Part shown: positions 53,046 through 64,000 of the stretch, in pieces
Numbering within the stretch: the stretch's first letter is position 1
Layout of the letters: every line of letters begins with the position of its first letter
From: Chrysopilus asiliformis
Lineage: Eukaryota > Arthropoda > Insecta > Diptera > Rhagionidae
Direction of reading: 5' to 3'
DNA: 64,000 nt
Assembly: GCA_964034945.1 (NCBI GenBank)
Contig: OZ035963.1
Coordinates: forward strand, 46,263,332-46,327,331
Program-made: the position numbers and the translations under genes
The notes under the pieces: generated by a model
What the model saw: the letters and a program-made list of their open reading frames with translations, nothing else
Databases searched by the model: none
What the model was told of the DNA's origin: nothing

Positions 53046-53940
53046 AAAAATTCTCTCTTACTTTCATTTTTGAATTAATTTTTTTTCCTGATTTTTAGCC
53101 GCCATTTTGTTTTCCCTGAAATATTTTTCAAAGCTCTTTAATTTAAGACCAAGATTAGTACTTCGTTAGTTCGATTTGACCAAATTGACTACTGCCCGCC
53201 GCCATTTTGTTTACTTTCGTGCAGGAATACGACATTTGCATTGTTATTAGAGTTACGTATGTGTGCAAGATTTCAATGAGTGGAAGTGGGGCAAAATTAG
53301 ATTATAAGATTTGTTCCTGACAAACTAAAAAACAAACTAACAAGAGAAACTAAATAATAGTTTGAAAAAATTAAAACCGTTTATTGTTCACATTCTTAAC
53401 AATTTGGAGATTATAAGTATTTAAAACAAAATTGACTTAAATCATATAAAAAAAAATTTTTTGACTAAAAGCATAGAATACATCGAGACGAAAATGTCAA
53501 CATAGAAAGGAAGCAAAGCCGCGTGATTTTTTCCCTAAAACCTTTCTAAGGATTCTGTCAAAATTCTAAGAGGAGAAATTCTTTTCAAGAAAAAGTTATC
53601 ATCAAGAATGGTTACGTTAGTATTTTAGGTAAGAAGGAATTTTAAAGTTAAGGACAGAAGTTTGGATCTTTAAGGACTGTTTTAGGTAATGTTTTAAAAA
53701 CACAGCTTTATCTCTTGTCAAGGTTAAGTTTAGTGGACTATGTCACACTCTTGTAAAGCTCCCTTTCTATAAAAAAAAACACATTTTTTGTTTATTAAGG
53801 GGTTCAACTAAATAAAACTGGGGAAATGTCGCGAAAAGCTTGTGCTGGAATTCATATATCCATGAGCTTTCATTTACTCCACGTAGTACCTTAACTGTTC
53901 AGGTCCGATGTTACCTATTAGCATTTGCATCGAGTTTAAT
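53046..53940. other. No gene recognised
   Basis: GCCGCCATTTTGTTT occurs twice (53099 and 53199). No coding match. Confidence 0.4.
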
Positions 53941-53943
53941 GCC

Positions 53944-54234
53944 CTATAGACCTAATTCTGTTTTTACAGAATAGATACCTTTTCTGGAAACTCGCGTAAA
54001 AAATCGTGTAAAAAGTAGATATACGGTATCCATAGAAAAGTAAGGGATTGATTCTACATTTGAAAAATCAGCTAAAAAAATGTGACTGGAATACAAATTC
54101 ATTTTGTCAATCCACTTTGAGTACAGATTCTCATCTGTTTTACTTCGCCGAATTTCATTTGTAAATCTTTGTAATTCATTGAAGAGACTGAAGCAGAAAT
54201 GAGTCACTCTTGAGTGATCAAAAATCTTATGCAT
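53944..54234 (-). pseudogene. Unidentified ORF, possibly transposon-derived
   Basis: 96 codons without stop. It includes HFCFSLFNELQRFTNEIRRS and SKWIDKMNLYSSHIFLADFS then YFSMDTVYLLFTRFFTRVSR. The composition (spaced W, F, Y and charged residues) looks more protein-like than most frames in the window, and ATG upstream codons stay loosely similar in style to 54320. I do not recognise a family. Confidence 0.3.
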
Positions 54235-54567
54235 CCAAATTTCCCAAAAATGTGTCTAAAAGTATCTACATAAAAATCTGAGCCCTTTTGAAACCACGGT
54301 TAAAACAATTGCTGAAAGTGTTCAATGTTTAGTTCTTTCTGACATTTTCCGCATAAAATGTTTTTCTATGGCAAATTGATTTCTGGGGAAATCGACTGTA
54401 TTAGCGACTTGGAATACCAAATGCAAATTTTTAAGGAACAATTATAAAATTTAGAAACGTTGATTTTTTTTAAGTGATAGAACTTTTGATCTACAGCAAT
54501 GTTTTTTGATAGATGGTGAATTACATCTTTTTTGACATTTGTGTTTAGTAAAGTTAAACAAATTAAT

Positions 54568-55360
54568 ATGGAAACAGTTACACCGCAGCAATGTTTGGAA
54601 ATAGTGGATTTATTTTCCAAAATCAAGGTTCCGTCCGCCAAATTTATAGCGCACTTCGTGGAGTTTATGGTGCACATAATCGTCCAACTGTCCAACTTAA
54701 TATTCGCCCAGTTATTAATAAATTTCTAACAACATTTACTCTATTTGATGTAACGTTAATAAACAAATTTGAAACAAATGGTTACGTTAACTAACAAATT
54801 TCCCATATATGGAGTGAGAATATTCATCAAGAAGTTCATCAGGTGAAGAAATTCCATTACATTTTCCGGAATATACTGCTTGGTGTGGTTTACCTTCTGG
54901 AGACATCATTGGTCCTTACTTCTTTAACACGTTGAGCGCCACGTGCCAATTAAATTTAAATTTAAATTTTCCAACAGAGGACCAAGTGACCACTGGTAGT
55001 CATTATTGGATGTCGATGGTGGGACAACGTGACCGTGGTCACACTACGTGTTTCATTTCGAGACATCGTGATCACCAGTGGGAACCTTTTACATAATTTA
55101 ACTTTGAGAAATATTAAGTTTGGTCCCAAGAGGTAAACCTATTTTACTTGGAATTGGTAGTACTTGAAATAAATCAATAAAAAAAATAAAAAAAAATGTT
55201 GCTCCCAGAATGTCACCCAAGGAATACCCGCTCGTAAGCACGCGGTCTACTGCTTAATTCAAAGAATGACCACCGATGGGCACGTGGCGCTCAACGTGTT
55301 AAAGATGAGATCGGAGAGAACGTTACTGTCAATGGTGATCGTTACAGATCCATGTTAATT
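54568..55360 (+). pseudogene. mariner transposase remnant, frameshifted and interrupted
   Basis: Starts METVTPQQCLEIVDLF, then shifts +1 at about 54602 and reads IFQNQGSVRQIYSALRGVYG, AHNRPTVQ and INKFLTTFTLFDV (the HTH block). After a deletion come FPEYTAWCGLPSGDIIGPYF (first-Asp-downstream region) and, beyond a 371-bp MITE (54928-55298), DEIGENVTVNGDRYRSML. The second and third catalytic blocks are missing. Dead copy. Confidence 0.8.
54928..55298. mobile_element. TTAA-duplicating (piggyBac-like) MITE, 371 bp
   Basis: CACGTTGAGCGCCACGTGCC at left and its exact complement at right; TTAA at 54924-54927 and 55299-55302. Removing it restores the mariner reading frame PYFF-KDEIGEN, confirming the target. 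Interior has GTGACCA/TGGTCAC words and no ORF. TTAA duplication is the piggyBac signature, though the TIR start CAC is not the usual CCC. Confidence 0.8.
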
Positions 55361-55499
55361 TATCCATGATAAATAATTACTAACGTGGTACATGCCTGGA
55401 CTAACAAGGCAAGGTCTCCGACCCGAACACGCCATTTTGCTGATTTTTGGATACGTTATGGTAGACCGAAAACTAAGTGACCCGTAATTTTTTATCTGC

Positions 55500-56335
55500 G
55501 GAAAAATGGTTTAGAGAGGGGAAAATCGGGCTAAAACTCGATTTTTGCCCATAACTCGGAAACCAGTAGTCCGATTTAAGCGAAACAAAAATCAAAAGTT
55601 TTATTTTTAAGAGTAGAATGAAATTGTGAAAATAAAACTTTAAAATTACTAGGATAGGGTAGAGAAACCTACTTTCAACCAAGGTTTTTCGACCCCCTTC
55701 TTCCCTATATTTCTCGCGCATGAAAACTTATTGCATATTTTAGAAGCGCCATTAAAACTAAAGGCTACCCTTTTTTGCATTTGATCGGAAAAATTCAAAT
55801 AATAGGGTAATCGACCCTTTTATGCAATTGAGATAGAAAATAATTTTTTTATGCAATTGAGATAAAACCTTAATTTTTGGCATAAAAGTTTCTGTTTTAA
55901 GGGTTGTTGGGCTAAAGTTCAGTTTGGCCCCAATGACGCTACATATTTGATGTGTTTATGGGAAGGAAGGGGAAGTTTTTTTTCTAAAAAACTGCACTTA
56001 TTTGTCCTCATAATACAATGGAAGCAATTACTACAATACCTCAATCGGTTCTCAAACTACATTAAAAAGTGTAAGGACACTTTTGAGCAAACAATTGAAA
56101 AATAGAATACATTAAATGCAGAATATGTTGAATAATTTAAAAACTTGGTAGGAGTCGGGCTTTAACAAATATAAAACTCCATTAAAACTTATTTAAAGGG
56201 CTCCGGGAGGCAACAAAATCAGTTTAAACTCATATTTTTGTCAGTTTAAACTCATATTTAACGTTTAAGTCGGACTACTGGTTGCCGAGTAATGGCCAAA
56301 AATCGATTTTTTGCCCGATTTTCCAAGGAGGATTT
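55500..56335. mobile_element. Inverted-repeat element, arms about 65 bp
   Basis: AAAATCGGGCTAAAACTCGA, TTTTTGCCCATAACTCGG and ACCAGTAGTCCGATTTAAGC at 55522-55580 are answered in reverse at about 56262-56328. ATGCAATTGAGATA repeats internally. TSD unclear. Confidence 0.6.
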
Positions 56336-56420
56336 CCCTATTCTCCCTTCCCTTCTCCGCTCTCTCTCATACAAATGGAAAAGATTTTTGCGATTTTCTC
56401 GAAAACGATTAGTTTTTTCT
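56336..56420. mobile_element. Family B-related fragment
   Basis: CTCTCATACAAATGGAAAAG and GCGATTTTCTCGAAAACG match the middle of family B (9600-9645). Confidence 0.45.
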
Positions 56421-57475
56421 AAATCCATAGGGTTTTATCGGACAATTTTCGAATGAAAAAAAACGCGTTAAAGTGATATCAATACGTTTTTTATAATGTG
56501 AAAACATGAATTTTCCTTCAAATAATTTTATCAACTATCGTAAATCGCGGAGTAAAAGAAATGTGTACTAACGGATCAAATCAACCTATCTTGTAATTAA
56601 ATTACTTAAGATGCCAAGATTGAAAAACTTGAAAGAAAAGTATAATGTTCGAATTTTCCAAAGAAATCAGAAATTCATCGAGCTTATGGGGTTGTTCTGT
56701 GGCCCTATCAACGAAAACGATACGATTGGTTCGAATTGTAAATTTAATGTTGTTGTCAGTGTTTTATACCATAGGGCCTCAGATAAAAGATGTCTTAAAG
56801 TTATTCTCCAATTTTCGATAGTTGATAAAATTGTTGTAAGAAAACTTCATGTTTTTTTTTTGTATTTTTTTGCTTTTAGAGCTCATTTTTCTTACATTTT
56901 TTGGGGAGCGTCACTCGTACAACAAAGTTTTTTTTTCAAGTGAAAACTGTTGCATTGAAAAATTGATTTTGACTTTCTTTTTACCATAAACAAATGTAAA
57001 CCTATACTTAATAATTTTTTCTTTTCGAACTTGTGATTTCTGACCACGCGTCTACTGTATTCGTTAAACAAAAGTTTTTTTTTTTTGTTATTTAACAAAA
57101 TTTGTTGCGTATTTCACTGAAGGCTGCATGAAAGCATTTTATATCTTTCATTTGCTGGTGCCTTTTAAATCTTAGATTTTGCCCAATATTTTATTACTAT
57201 GATTCCAATTGTATTTCGTGATTAAATGACCATAGTATGATACACGAAATAACACATATATTAGCAAAATATACCCTCAAGCGAGCTATTTATCAGATAC
57301 CGCAAATAACGTGGCTTTGAAAATTCTGACATATAATTTAGATACGAAGTTTAACGGAGATGTTCTGTGTGTAATTAAGTCTAAACGTCGGTCATAAATC
57401 GATAATATTTATATATGATACCTGTTTTCAAAATTCCTATAAATAGAACCATTATAGAAACCACTGCACTCAGAA
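56421..57475. other. No gene; one partial MITE inside
   Basis: 56700-56779 is a one-armed version of the GGCCCTATTCC palindromic MITE (GGCCCTATCAACGAAAACGA … ACCATAGGGCCT). A 110-codon frame (56611-56943) runs through it and is not credible. The rest is AT-rich. Confidence 0.45.
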
Positions 57476-57850
57476 AAAAAAGTTTGCCAACTGCAGTCGA
57501 TTTTTTAGCCAAGTGAACTTTCACCGTACTCTGGCGAACAAAGTTCACAGTTGGTGGTAGGAATTTACAATGGTTTACACCGTTTTACAGTTAGTCCAGG
57601 TGAAGCTTCAGTAACAGTAAGGAAACACTTACACAGTGTGTACAGCAGCCAGAAATGAAGTATTCCCTGTCGTAGATGTATTACCCCTACAATAGCTGTA
57701 CATTTTACTTACCCCAGTTGAACAAAAACGTTTCAATCGATTTCCACAGGTGCACGGTTTACCGTGGCAGTCGATTGGTTTTCAAAATTCTTTGAAAAAA
57801 AATGTTGGAACATAAGGTACAGCGCGGTGCCACGCGTCCTTCCTGCTTGC
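57476..57850. other. Possible CACTCAGAAAAA-type MITE end; otherwise nothing
   Basis: CACTCAGAAAAAAAAGTTTG at 57476 matches the end of the 21166 MITE. No right partner seen. Short AAAGTTCAC/GTGAACTTT words follow. Confidence 0.4.
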
Positions 57851-57991
57851 TGGTCAAGCGACCGATCTGATGGACTCGATCGGGGAAGCTAGCCTTATAT
57901 ACTCCGAATTCACAAAACATGTGCGAATTATGAGCGGAAGAAAAATATTCCGTCGTTGAAATTTCTACTCCTTACTTTTCTAGTTCACCTG

Positions 57992-58120
57992 AGGCCCTAT
58001 CGCCGAACACGATACGATTGGTTCGAGTCGTAAACTCCATGTTGTTGTTCGTGTAAAACACTAACAACAACATTGAATTTACGATTCGAACCAATCGTAT
58101 CGTGTTCGGCGATAGGGCCT
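57992..58120. mobile_element. Palindromic MITE, 129 bp (GGCCCTATTCC family), TSD CTG
   Basis: AGGCCCTATCGCCGAACACG and its complement; the whole element is one hairpin with a loop around GTGTAAAACACTAAC. CTG at 57989-57991 and 58121-58123. Confidence 0.8.
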
Positions 58121-58123
58121 CTG

Positions 58124-59095
58124 ACAATACTTAACACGTACTCGTCGCAATCCCTGCCTGAGGTAAACGTCTTCTACTATTCTAGGCGAATTCCACTTGC
58201 TCCAAGTTGACACATGCCATCTATAGGTAAACAGACATCTCATACAGGAGAACTTAGCCAGCACTAGCTAAAATAATCCTGCAGCAGGCGTAAAACCTTT
58301 AGTCGATTTCTCTCAGTTTGACAGTTTTCACAATTACTGTAATCCATTGAAATGTTTTGCAGCAATAGTATATTACGCAATAAGGGGCGAAAGTCAACGA
58401 TTTCACGAGTGTGAAGTTAGCTGTACGAGCGAAGCGCCCTGACTTCAGCAGAAGTAAATTTTTAAAAGAAACAATACAACTATATTCTATAAATTCATTT
58501 TATTACTAATAAATGTTGGTCAAAACAGATTTTAATTTTTAAATTTCTCTCCTCTGAAATAAATAAATCAACATAACAAAAAATGGATATCGGCAATGCT
58601 CAACTAAATCACACTACGCTTGTGCAGCTAACTTCACACTCGTTCAGTTTTATTCACAAATTCGGCCCCTAGGGCCGAAAACGCAACTTTCGGCCCGCTA
58701 CGGGGGCGTCGAAAGGCATATTTTCGATGCATGTGTTATGGAAATAATACTTCCGTCAGACCATTTAAGAGAATCGTTTAAAAGCTTCATTTAAAACACT
58801 GAAGGGGAAGTTTTAATTCCTAGTCACTTTCCATCACAAAAATTTGTTTTTGATTTTTTCCTCTGGCATTTTAAGAAGAACTCATGGTCCACATTGAATA
58901 TGTTTCGTTCTAGGAAATATCAATACAATTATTAACAAGAACAGCAAATTTGTTAGCAGGTGAGGGGGTAAAAAGTAGGGGAAAGATTTGGTTGGCGCAT
59001 AGCCTCAAACAGCCTTTTCATCACTAAAAACATATATTCGAAAACTGCTTGCCGGTACGACTCACAGTTTGTCTGTCAAGTTATTTTCAATTTAA
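58124..59095. other. No gene recognised
   Basis: CTAACTTCACACTCG-type words at 58420 and 58626 are inverted copies (AGTGTGAAGTTAGCTG / CAGCTAACTTCACACT), possibly ends of a ~220-bp element. No coding match. Confidence 0.4.
58408..58644. repeat. Inverted repeat pair around 230 bp
   Basis: CGAGTGTGAAGTTAGCTGTA at 58417 and GCAGCTAACTTCACACTCG at 58624 are inverted. The outer sequences GGGGCGAAAG and TTCGGCCCC are also inverted. Probably a small MITE; TSD not resolved. Confidence 0.5.
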
Positions 59096-59622
59096 AAACA
59101 TAACAAAAGCTACAATTGCCAATCTGGCAATTATTGAAAACCCGTATGGTGATATTCGTATCAAAATTCGAACAGTTGTGCCGAAATTCCACCTTGAAGT
59201 CCAACTTTCCAATTAGATTTTTTTAAATTTATTCCAATCGGATTTTGATGAATGGGAGTTTTATGTAGAATCATATCCTAAATAACTTTTGTTCTTGCAC
59301 TTTTTTGATAAGATGCACCGTTTTTGAGATATTCGCAAAAATCGTTTTCGTTCGAATGGGGGGTACCCCCCCTAATGGTCCATTTTTGCCCATTAACGAA
59401 CTTAGCCTCGCATTTTACGAAAAACGGATCTGTGCAAAATTTCAAGTCTCTAGCTCAATCCGTGCGCCCGCAATCCGCGCCACAGACGGACGGACGGACG
59501 GACATGCTAAATTCAATTTTTTTTATCATTCTAAACACATTTTTTTGCGTGATGACGGGATCTTGGCGTTACAAACGGTAAGGCAAATCTAATATACCCT
59601 TTGGTTTCACCATACGGGTATA
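59096..59622 (-). mobile_element. mini-me/DINE-1-like element (family A), copy 12
   Basis: Complete ends, GTCY tract contracted to five units (59482-59503), and a small deletion of the CACTGGTGTAATTC words. The hairpin is intact. Confidence 0.9.
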
Positions 59623-59689
59623 AAAAAGTGATACCCATGGTGGGAGGAGCGCTTTGGCAATTTATATGTTAGGTCCTTTGGAAGCACCG

Positions 59690-59776
59690 AAAACGAAATT
59701 CTAACATAATTGCTTTTAAAACTGGTGGTTTATGAAATAAATCAAAATAGGTGTTCTACAATACCCGAACTTACTC
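59690..59776. mobile_element. Fragment of the AGTAAGTTCGG element
   Basis: CGAAATTCTAACATAATTGC and CTACAATACCCGAACTTACT match the right half of 52248-52935. Confidence 0.6.
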
Positions 59777-60957
59777 AAATAACAGAAAAAAAGTTACCAG
59801 GATTTTATTATTTTAGTACTTACAGTAGATATTATATATGTCGGTTCTCTGGCACTTTTCGCCCACTCGCAGGCTTATAGATTTTAATTAGTAGTATAAG
59901 AACTCGACTTGTACATTTAAACCCTATGTGGTTCAAACCATGTTAATTTAGGTTGAAGTTTATTGTCGACAGGTTAATTTTTAGGGACATTGTTGACGTA
60001 AGAGACCATTTTATATATTGTGAAACTACACAGAAAACCTAATTCGATTTTCTGTAAGTCAAAACTTTTGTGTTGGTAAATAAAAATACTTTTGTCTCAT
60101 GTAAGTATTTATTCACTCGCTGCAAGTAAACTTAGTTTGTGAAAACTATATTATGTAAACTGGGGTTTTAACTGAACTGTATAATCTGGCAATAAAAGCC
60201 CAAGATTTCAAATAAAAATATATCCAAATTTTTCATTTCAATATTTTTGGAAGTCAAATGAAAGTAATTATTAATTATAATAACAAATTCGCTCTTGTTT
60301 GAGGTACAAACAATCTTTTGAGGTAAAAACAATCTTTTGATGTACAAACAATTCTCTTTGAAATCCGTAAGGATGCGAAAATCTCGAAAGATAAGAACTA
60401 ATTGTTTTTTTTTGTTCTTTATTCCCTAATCTCAATTGCTTAAAATTGGTAAAGAATGATATAACGTAAAGGCTAATAAATGAAAATGAATAGAGGTTAT
60501 GTTGAGCCAAATTAACGTAAATTAATTTAATAAATATTCTATTATCCGCTTAATGACAATCACTATAATTTTCGTTTGCATAACTTGTTTATAAACATAC
60601 ATTAGACCGGTAACGATGAAGCAAACAAGGAAATTTGATTCCTCTTGATAACATTTAATATGTCTAATTATTTTTAATGAGACCCCATTTGATATAATTT
60701 AAATAACAATACATTAATTTGAAAAGTTGTGTTTACACAAATAGACAAAAAGTTTAAATACTTCGAAAAGCATTAGAAAATTTTGGGTGTTTTGACAAAA
60801 AAACTTGCGAACACTCAAAAAATTGCAAATCCAATGGTAAGCGAATTGCAAAATTCTACTGTTACATATACTCGTATGTGGGTTCGGGATTAGTCGGGGC
60901 AGCCTTGGATTTGGGCATGTTGTTGCTTTGTCGTGGAGACTTTTTTTTAAAGGGTTA
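59777..60957. other. No gene recognised
   Basis: AT-rich. TTTTGAGGTA/ACAATCTTTTGA words form a short tandem repeat at 60300-60350. No coding match. Confidence 0.4.
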
Positions 60958-61342
60958 AGCCTAGTACGCAGTTCCAGTAAAATGAAATTTTAACGGGGTC
61001 TCCAAATTGGCACATTAAAACCGAAGTAAAAACTGTTTGTGGAGAAATCAAATTGACAGCCGAGCACACACAATTAAAAAAACCACACTCGTTAAGAAAA
61101 CTGGAAACAGAACCTCTATTATTTTCATCTGTCAAATTTTTACCTCGAATTTAATGTACCGAACAGTTAAAATGCTGGTAAAATCAAGTGGAGACTTTCT
61201 ACGCCATCTAGTGCAACATGAGTTTTTCACATCATTTTACCAGCGAACTGCGTACCGCTTGGTAAAATTTCTGAGGTTAAATTTAAGCTCAGTGTTAAAT
61301 TTGTATAGGAAATTTCATTTTACTCGAACTGCTTACTAGGCT
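60958..61342. mobile_element. Harbinger-like MITE, 385 bp, TSD TTA
   Basis: AGCCTAGTACGCAGTTCCAG at left; its near complement (AGCCTAGTAAGCAGTTCGAG) at right, continuing through TAAAATGAAATTT. TTA at 60955-60957 and 61343-61345. GGTAAAAT/ATTTTACC words in the interior; no ORF of interest. Confidence 0.8.
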
Positions 61343-61345
61343 TTA

Positions 61346-62278
61346 CACTTAATTGTGTTACAATTTATCAAACTCTAGAAAAAACGTCCACTGAATCTGC
61401 AAAACATACTCTAGTTCAGCTGTCGGTATACTGTAAATTGTGCTTTTCTTTGGAAAATTACAATGTATTTAGAATAAATTTTTTTTAATACAATAATAAA
61501 CTGTATTTTGTCATTGAACAATTTTTTAATTTGTCAGTTAATAAAAGTAAATTGTTCGATCAAATCAATTTTAATATTTGGTCATTATTTGGACTATTAT
61601 TGAGAATTCGAATTAGTAGATAATCATATTTATCTGATGACTTTTTCGCCTGCAGGGCATTTTTCCAATGAATTTCCACCTGAGGTGTAACGATGTTAAC
61701 GTTGCTGCGCTCCTGACCTCTTCGTGACCCAACCACGTCCCTCAGGCCAACCTCCGGTATAAGGTTTGACTTTTTCAATGGGGAACAACTTCCAAAGAAT
61801 TGGAGGGGGGGGGGGGGGGGGGAGGGTTAGATTTTATTGGTCGAAGGGTACTCCCTTTTAAATTGCAGGGGATAGCAGGAGAAGGGTTTTACAGAGGTAG
61901 CAGGGGTAAGATATCAGTATCATAAAAATTTCCTCGATAGATGACATATCTAATAGTGAAACCCACATTTCAATTGCTTGAACAGGTCAAAAGTTATCAG
62001 AGGAGGAGTATAGAAACGTCTATATAAATTATCCTAACTTTTATTCTGCGAGTAAGCCCGAATGCCCACGACGCTACTGGAAAGAAACGGAACTGGTTTG
62101 TGATTAAAATTACTAATCGGTTAAGCAGGGTTTATACACGGCAAGTAACTCGCGGCAAGTAAAGAGAGGCAAGTAGTTTGCTTAGTTTACATGTTGCAAG
62201 TAAATCACTTCAAGTAGAATGACAGCCGAACGAAAACATAACCTAAAATTTTCTGTGAAAAAATATTACGACACTTTT
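61346..62278. other. No gene; poly-G run and a GGCAAGTA repeat
   Basis: A run of about 22 G with one A lies at 61803-61823 and is a likely sequencing or assembly weak point. 62139-62215 has four to five GGCAAGTA/GCAAGTA units that look like subterminal repeats of an element whose partner end is not visible. Confidence 0.5.
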
Positions 62279-62819
62279 TATAACCGTATGGTGAAACCAA
62301 AGGGTATATTAGATTTGCCTTACCGTTTGTAACGCCAAGATCCCGTCATCACACAAAAAAATGAATTACACCAGTGTGTTTAGAATGATAAAAAAAGTTG
62401 AATTTAGCATGTCCGTCCGTCTGTCCGTCCGTCTGTGGCGGGGATAGCGGGCGCACGGATTGAGCTAGAGACTTGAAATTTTGCACAGATTGGTTTTTCG
62501 TAAAATGCAAGGCTAAGTTCGTTAATGGGCAAAAATGGACCGTTAGGGGGGTTCCCCTCATACGAACGAAAATGTTTTTTGCAATTATATCGAAAACGGT
62601 GCATCTTATCAAAATAGTCCAAGAACAAAATTTATTTAGGATACGATTCTACATAAAACTCCCATACATCAAAATCCGATTGGAATAAATTTTAAAAATT
62701 CTTATTGGAAAATTTGACTTCAAAGTGGAATTTTGATATAATGGTTCTCCGTTCACTTGAATCACCATACGGGTTTTCAATAATTGCGAGATTGGCAATT
62801 ATAGCTTTTGTTATGTTTT
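62279..62819 (+). mobile_element. mini-me/DINE-1-like element (family A), copy 13
   Basis: Complete but more diverged: TATAACCGTATGG start, GTCY tract short (62411-62437), and one hairpin mismatch (TTGCGAGATTGGCAA). Confidence 0.85.
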
Positions 62820-64000
62820 AAATATGTTGGCAAAGTTCCCATACATGAGCCAAAATTGAAAGAAATGCGATTTAAAATTTTTGTTTTACTCGTACACATG
62901 ACAAGGGTTCACCCTTTTGTGCAAACACAAGAAAAAATATTAATAAACAATGGAAAAAACATTGATAAATACAAGAAAACACCATTATGTATATTTTCAA
63001 CCCGACGAGAAATTGGTAACTCAAATTACTCTCCAGTCGACCTTTAACTGATTACCTATGCGTCTCTGAGTGGCTAGTGAGCAGTAGCGCCGTGTCCAGT
63101 TTCTCATTCAATTACACGGTGCGGATTCATCGTGCACTGGTTGGTGATTTGCATTTCTTTTGAGTAGCGTCGTGGATTAGGGCTAACTCTACTCGTATGC
63201 AAAGTTTCATAAAAATCTGTGTGGGCCATTATCTCGTGATGCAGGTACGACAAAAATCCATTGATGAATATCAATTTTTTTGAAAAAATTCCAAAATTAA
63301 AAAGTTTGTTATATGTATAGATTTGCCAATTGGCTTCCGGAAATTGAGGCTTTTCTATGATTTTTTTAAAATTAAGAATGGAATACCCCATAGAATTTTC
63401 ATTCAAGACTATTAAAAGAGCATAAAGTCGATTTAAAATGATTAAAATTTGAATCTATAGCAAAAGGCAAAACACAGTTTTATATTAAAGGCAATTTCGC
63501 GGCAACCATCATTGGGCGTTTTCGTTTTTGGCACCGGAGTCATGGCACCGAAGCAATTGCTACCTGTCAAAAATGAAGTCTGCTACCAAGAGTGCTGTCC
63601 CCGTGTTCGAGTATGCCGGAGTGAAGAACTGTCAAAACCTTCATAATGGGAGATCGCCGGTCAATTCTTGGATTAAGTTTTGCTGTTATTCATCAATTTT
63701 TGAAAGAATTTGATGAATATTATGCTGCACAATTGGAAGCTAAAGATATGGAGATTATTTTAATTATATGAGCTTTGCTATTTGGAGAATCTAGTGCCGC
63801 ACAACCTAAGAACAGTGACTTTCTTCGCTCACAGGATTTAATATAAATCAACACAGGCATAATCGAATTTATAGAATTTGAGGGACAGTTCAGTTTTAAT
63901 CAAGTCATCTACTATTTCCAAAAAATATCATATTTACCATTTAGCCAATTGTTTAGCATGTATCTATCGCTCGTTTTGATTGATAAATAGTTACCCGTCG
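62820..64000. other. No gene recognised
   Basis: No motif-bearing ORF. Frames of 61-100 codons at 62808-63047, 63104-63406 and 63528-63713 show no recognisable family. The window ends in AT-rich sequence. Confidence 0.4.

Overview
This window looks like nuclear DNA of an insect, most likely a fly (Diptera). It is AT-rich and has introns with GT-AG borders. It contains one recognisable animal receptor gene fragment and a dense, layered population of eukaryotic transposable elements. The commonest repeat has the architecture of dipteran mini-me/DINE-1 elements: a TATACCC/GGGTATA end, an internal (GTCY)n proto-microsatellite and a hairpin near the other end. The species cannot be named from sequence alone. 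No rRNA genes, intact tRNA genes, operons or CRISPR arrays were seen.

Layout. 0-5 kb: a Harbinger-like MITE and a 5'-truncated non-LTR retrotransposon (reverse transcriptase, RNase H, zinc knuckle) with a 14-bp target duplication. 5-10 kb: a mariner deletion derivative, the first mini-me copy, and a nest in which a Harbinger-like element carries a TA-duplicating MITE and a 384-bp near-perfect palindrome. 10-20 kb: MITEs of several superfamilies, a multi-layer nest with a MADF-domain exon, and a Helitron-like element split by a hAT element. 20-31 kb: mini-me copies inside two adjacent hAT elements, a mariner MITE, a long inverted-repeat element, and a mini-me split by a TIR element. 31.7-33.7 kb: four exons of a relaxin-receptor-like (type C LGR) G-protein-coupled receptor on the + strand, two of them interrupted by transposons. 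34-42 kb: a hAT element containing a Harbinger-like element with a Myb/SANT-like gene, tandem repeats, and a Helitron-like copy hosting a pogo/Tigger element. 42-64 kb: mariner remnants (one interrupted by a TTAA-duplicating MITE), a LINE fragment, more mini-me copies including one nested in another, and further MITEs.

How parts relate. The receptor exons are the only host gene recognised; TM1-TM5 are present, and the leucine-rich-repeat ectodomain and TM6-7 are not seen. Most other coding potential belongs to mobile elements: non-LTR RT/RNase H, mariner transposase fragments, and MADF or Myb/SANT accessory proteins typical of PIF/Harbinger. No intact transposase was found, so most elements here are non-autonomous or dead. 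Target-site duplications were read directly for about 20 insertions, giving a relative order of events at several nests.
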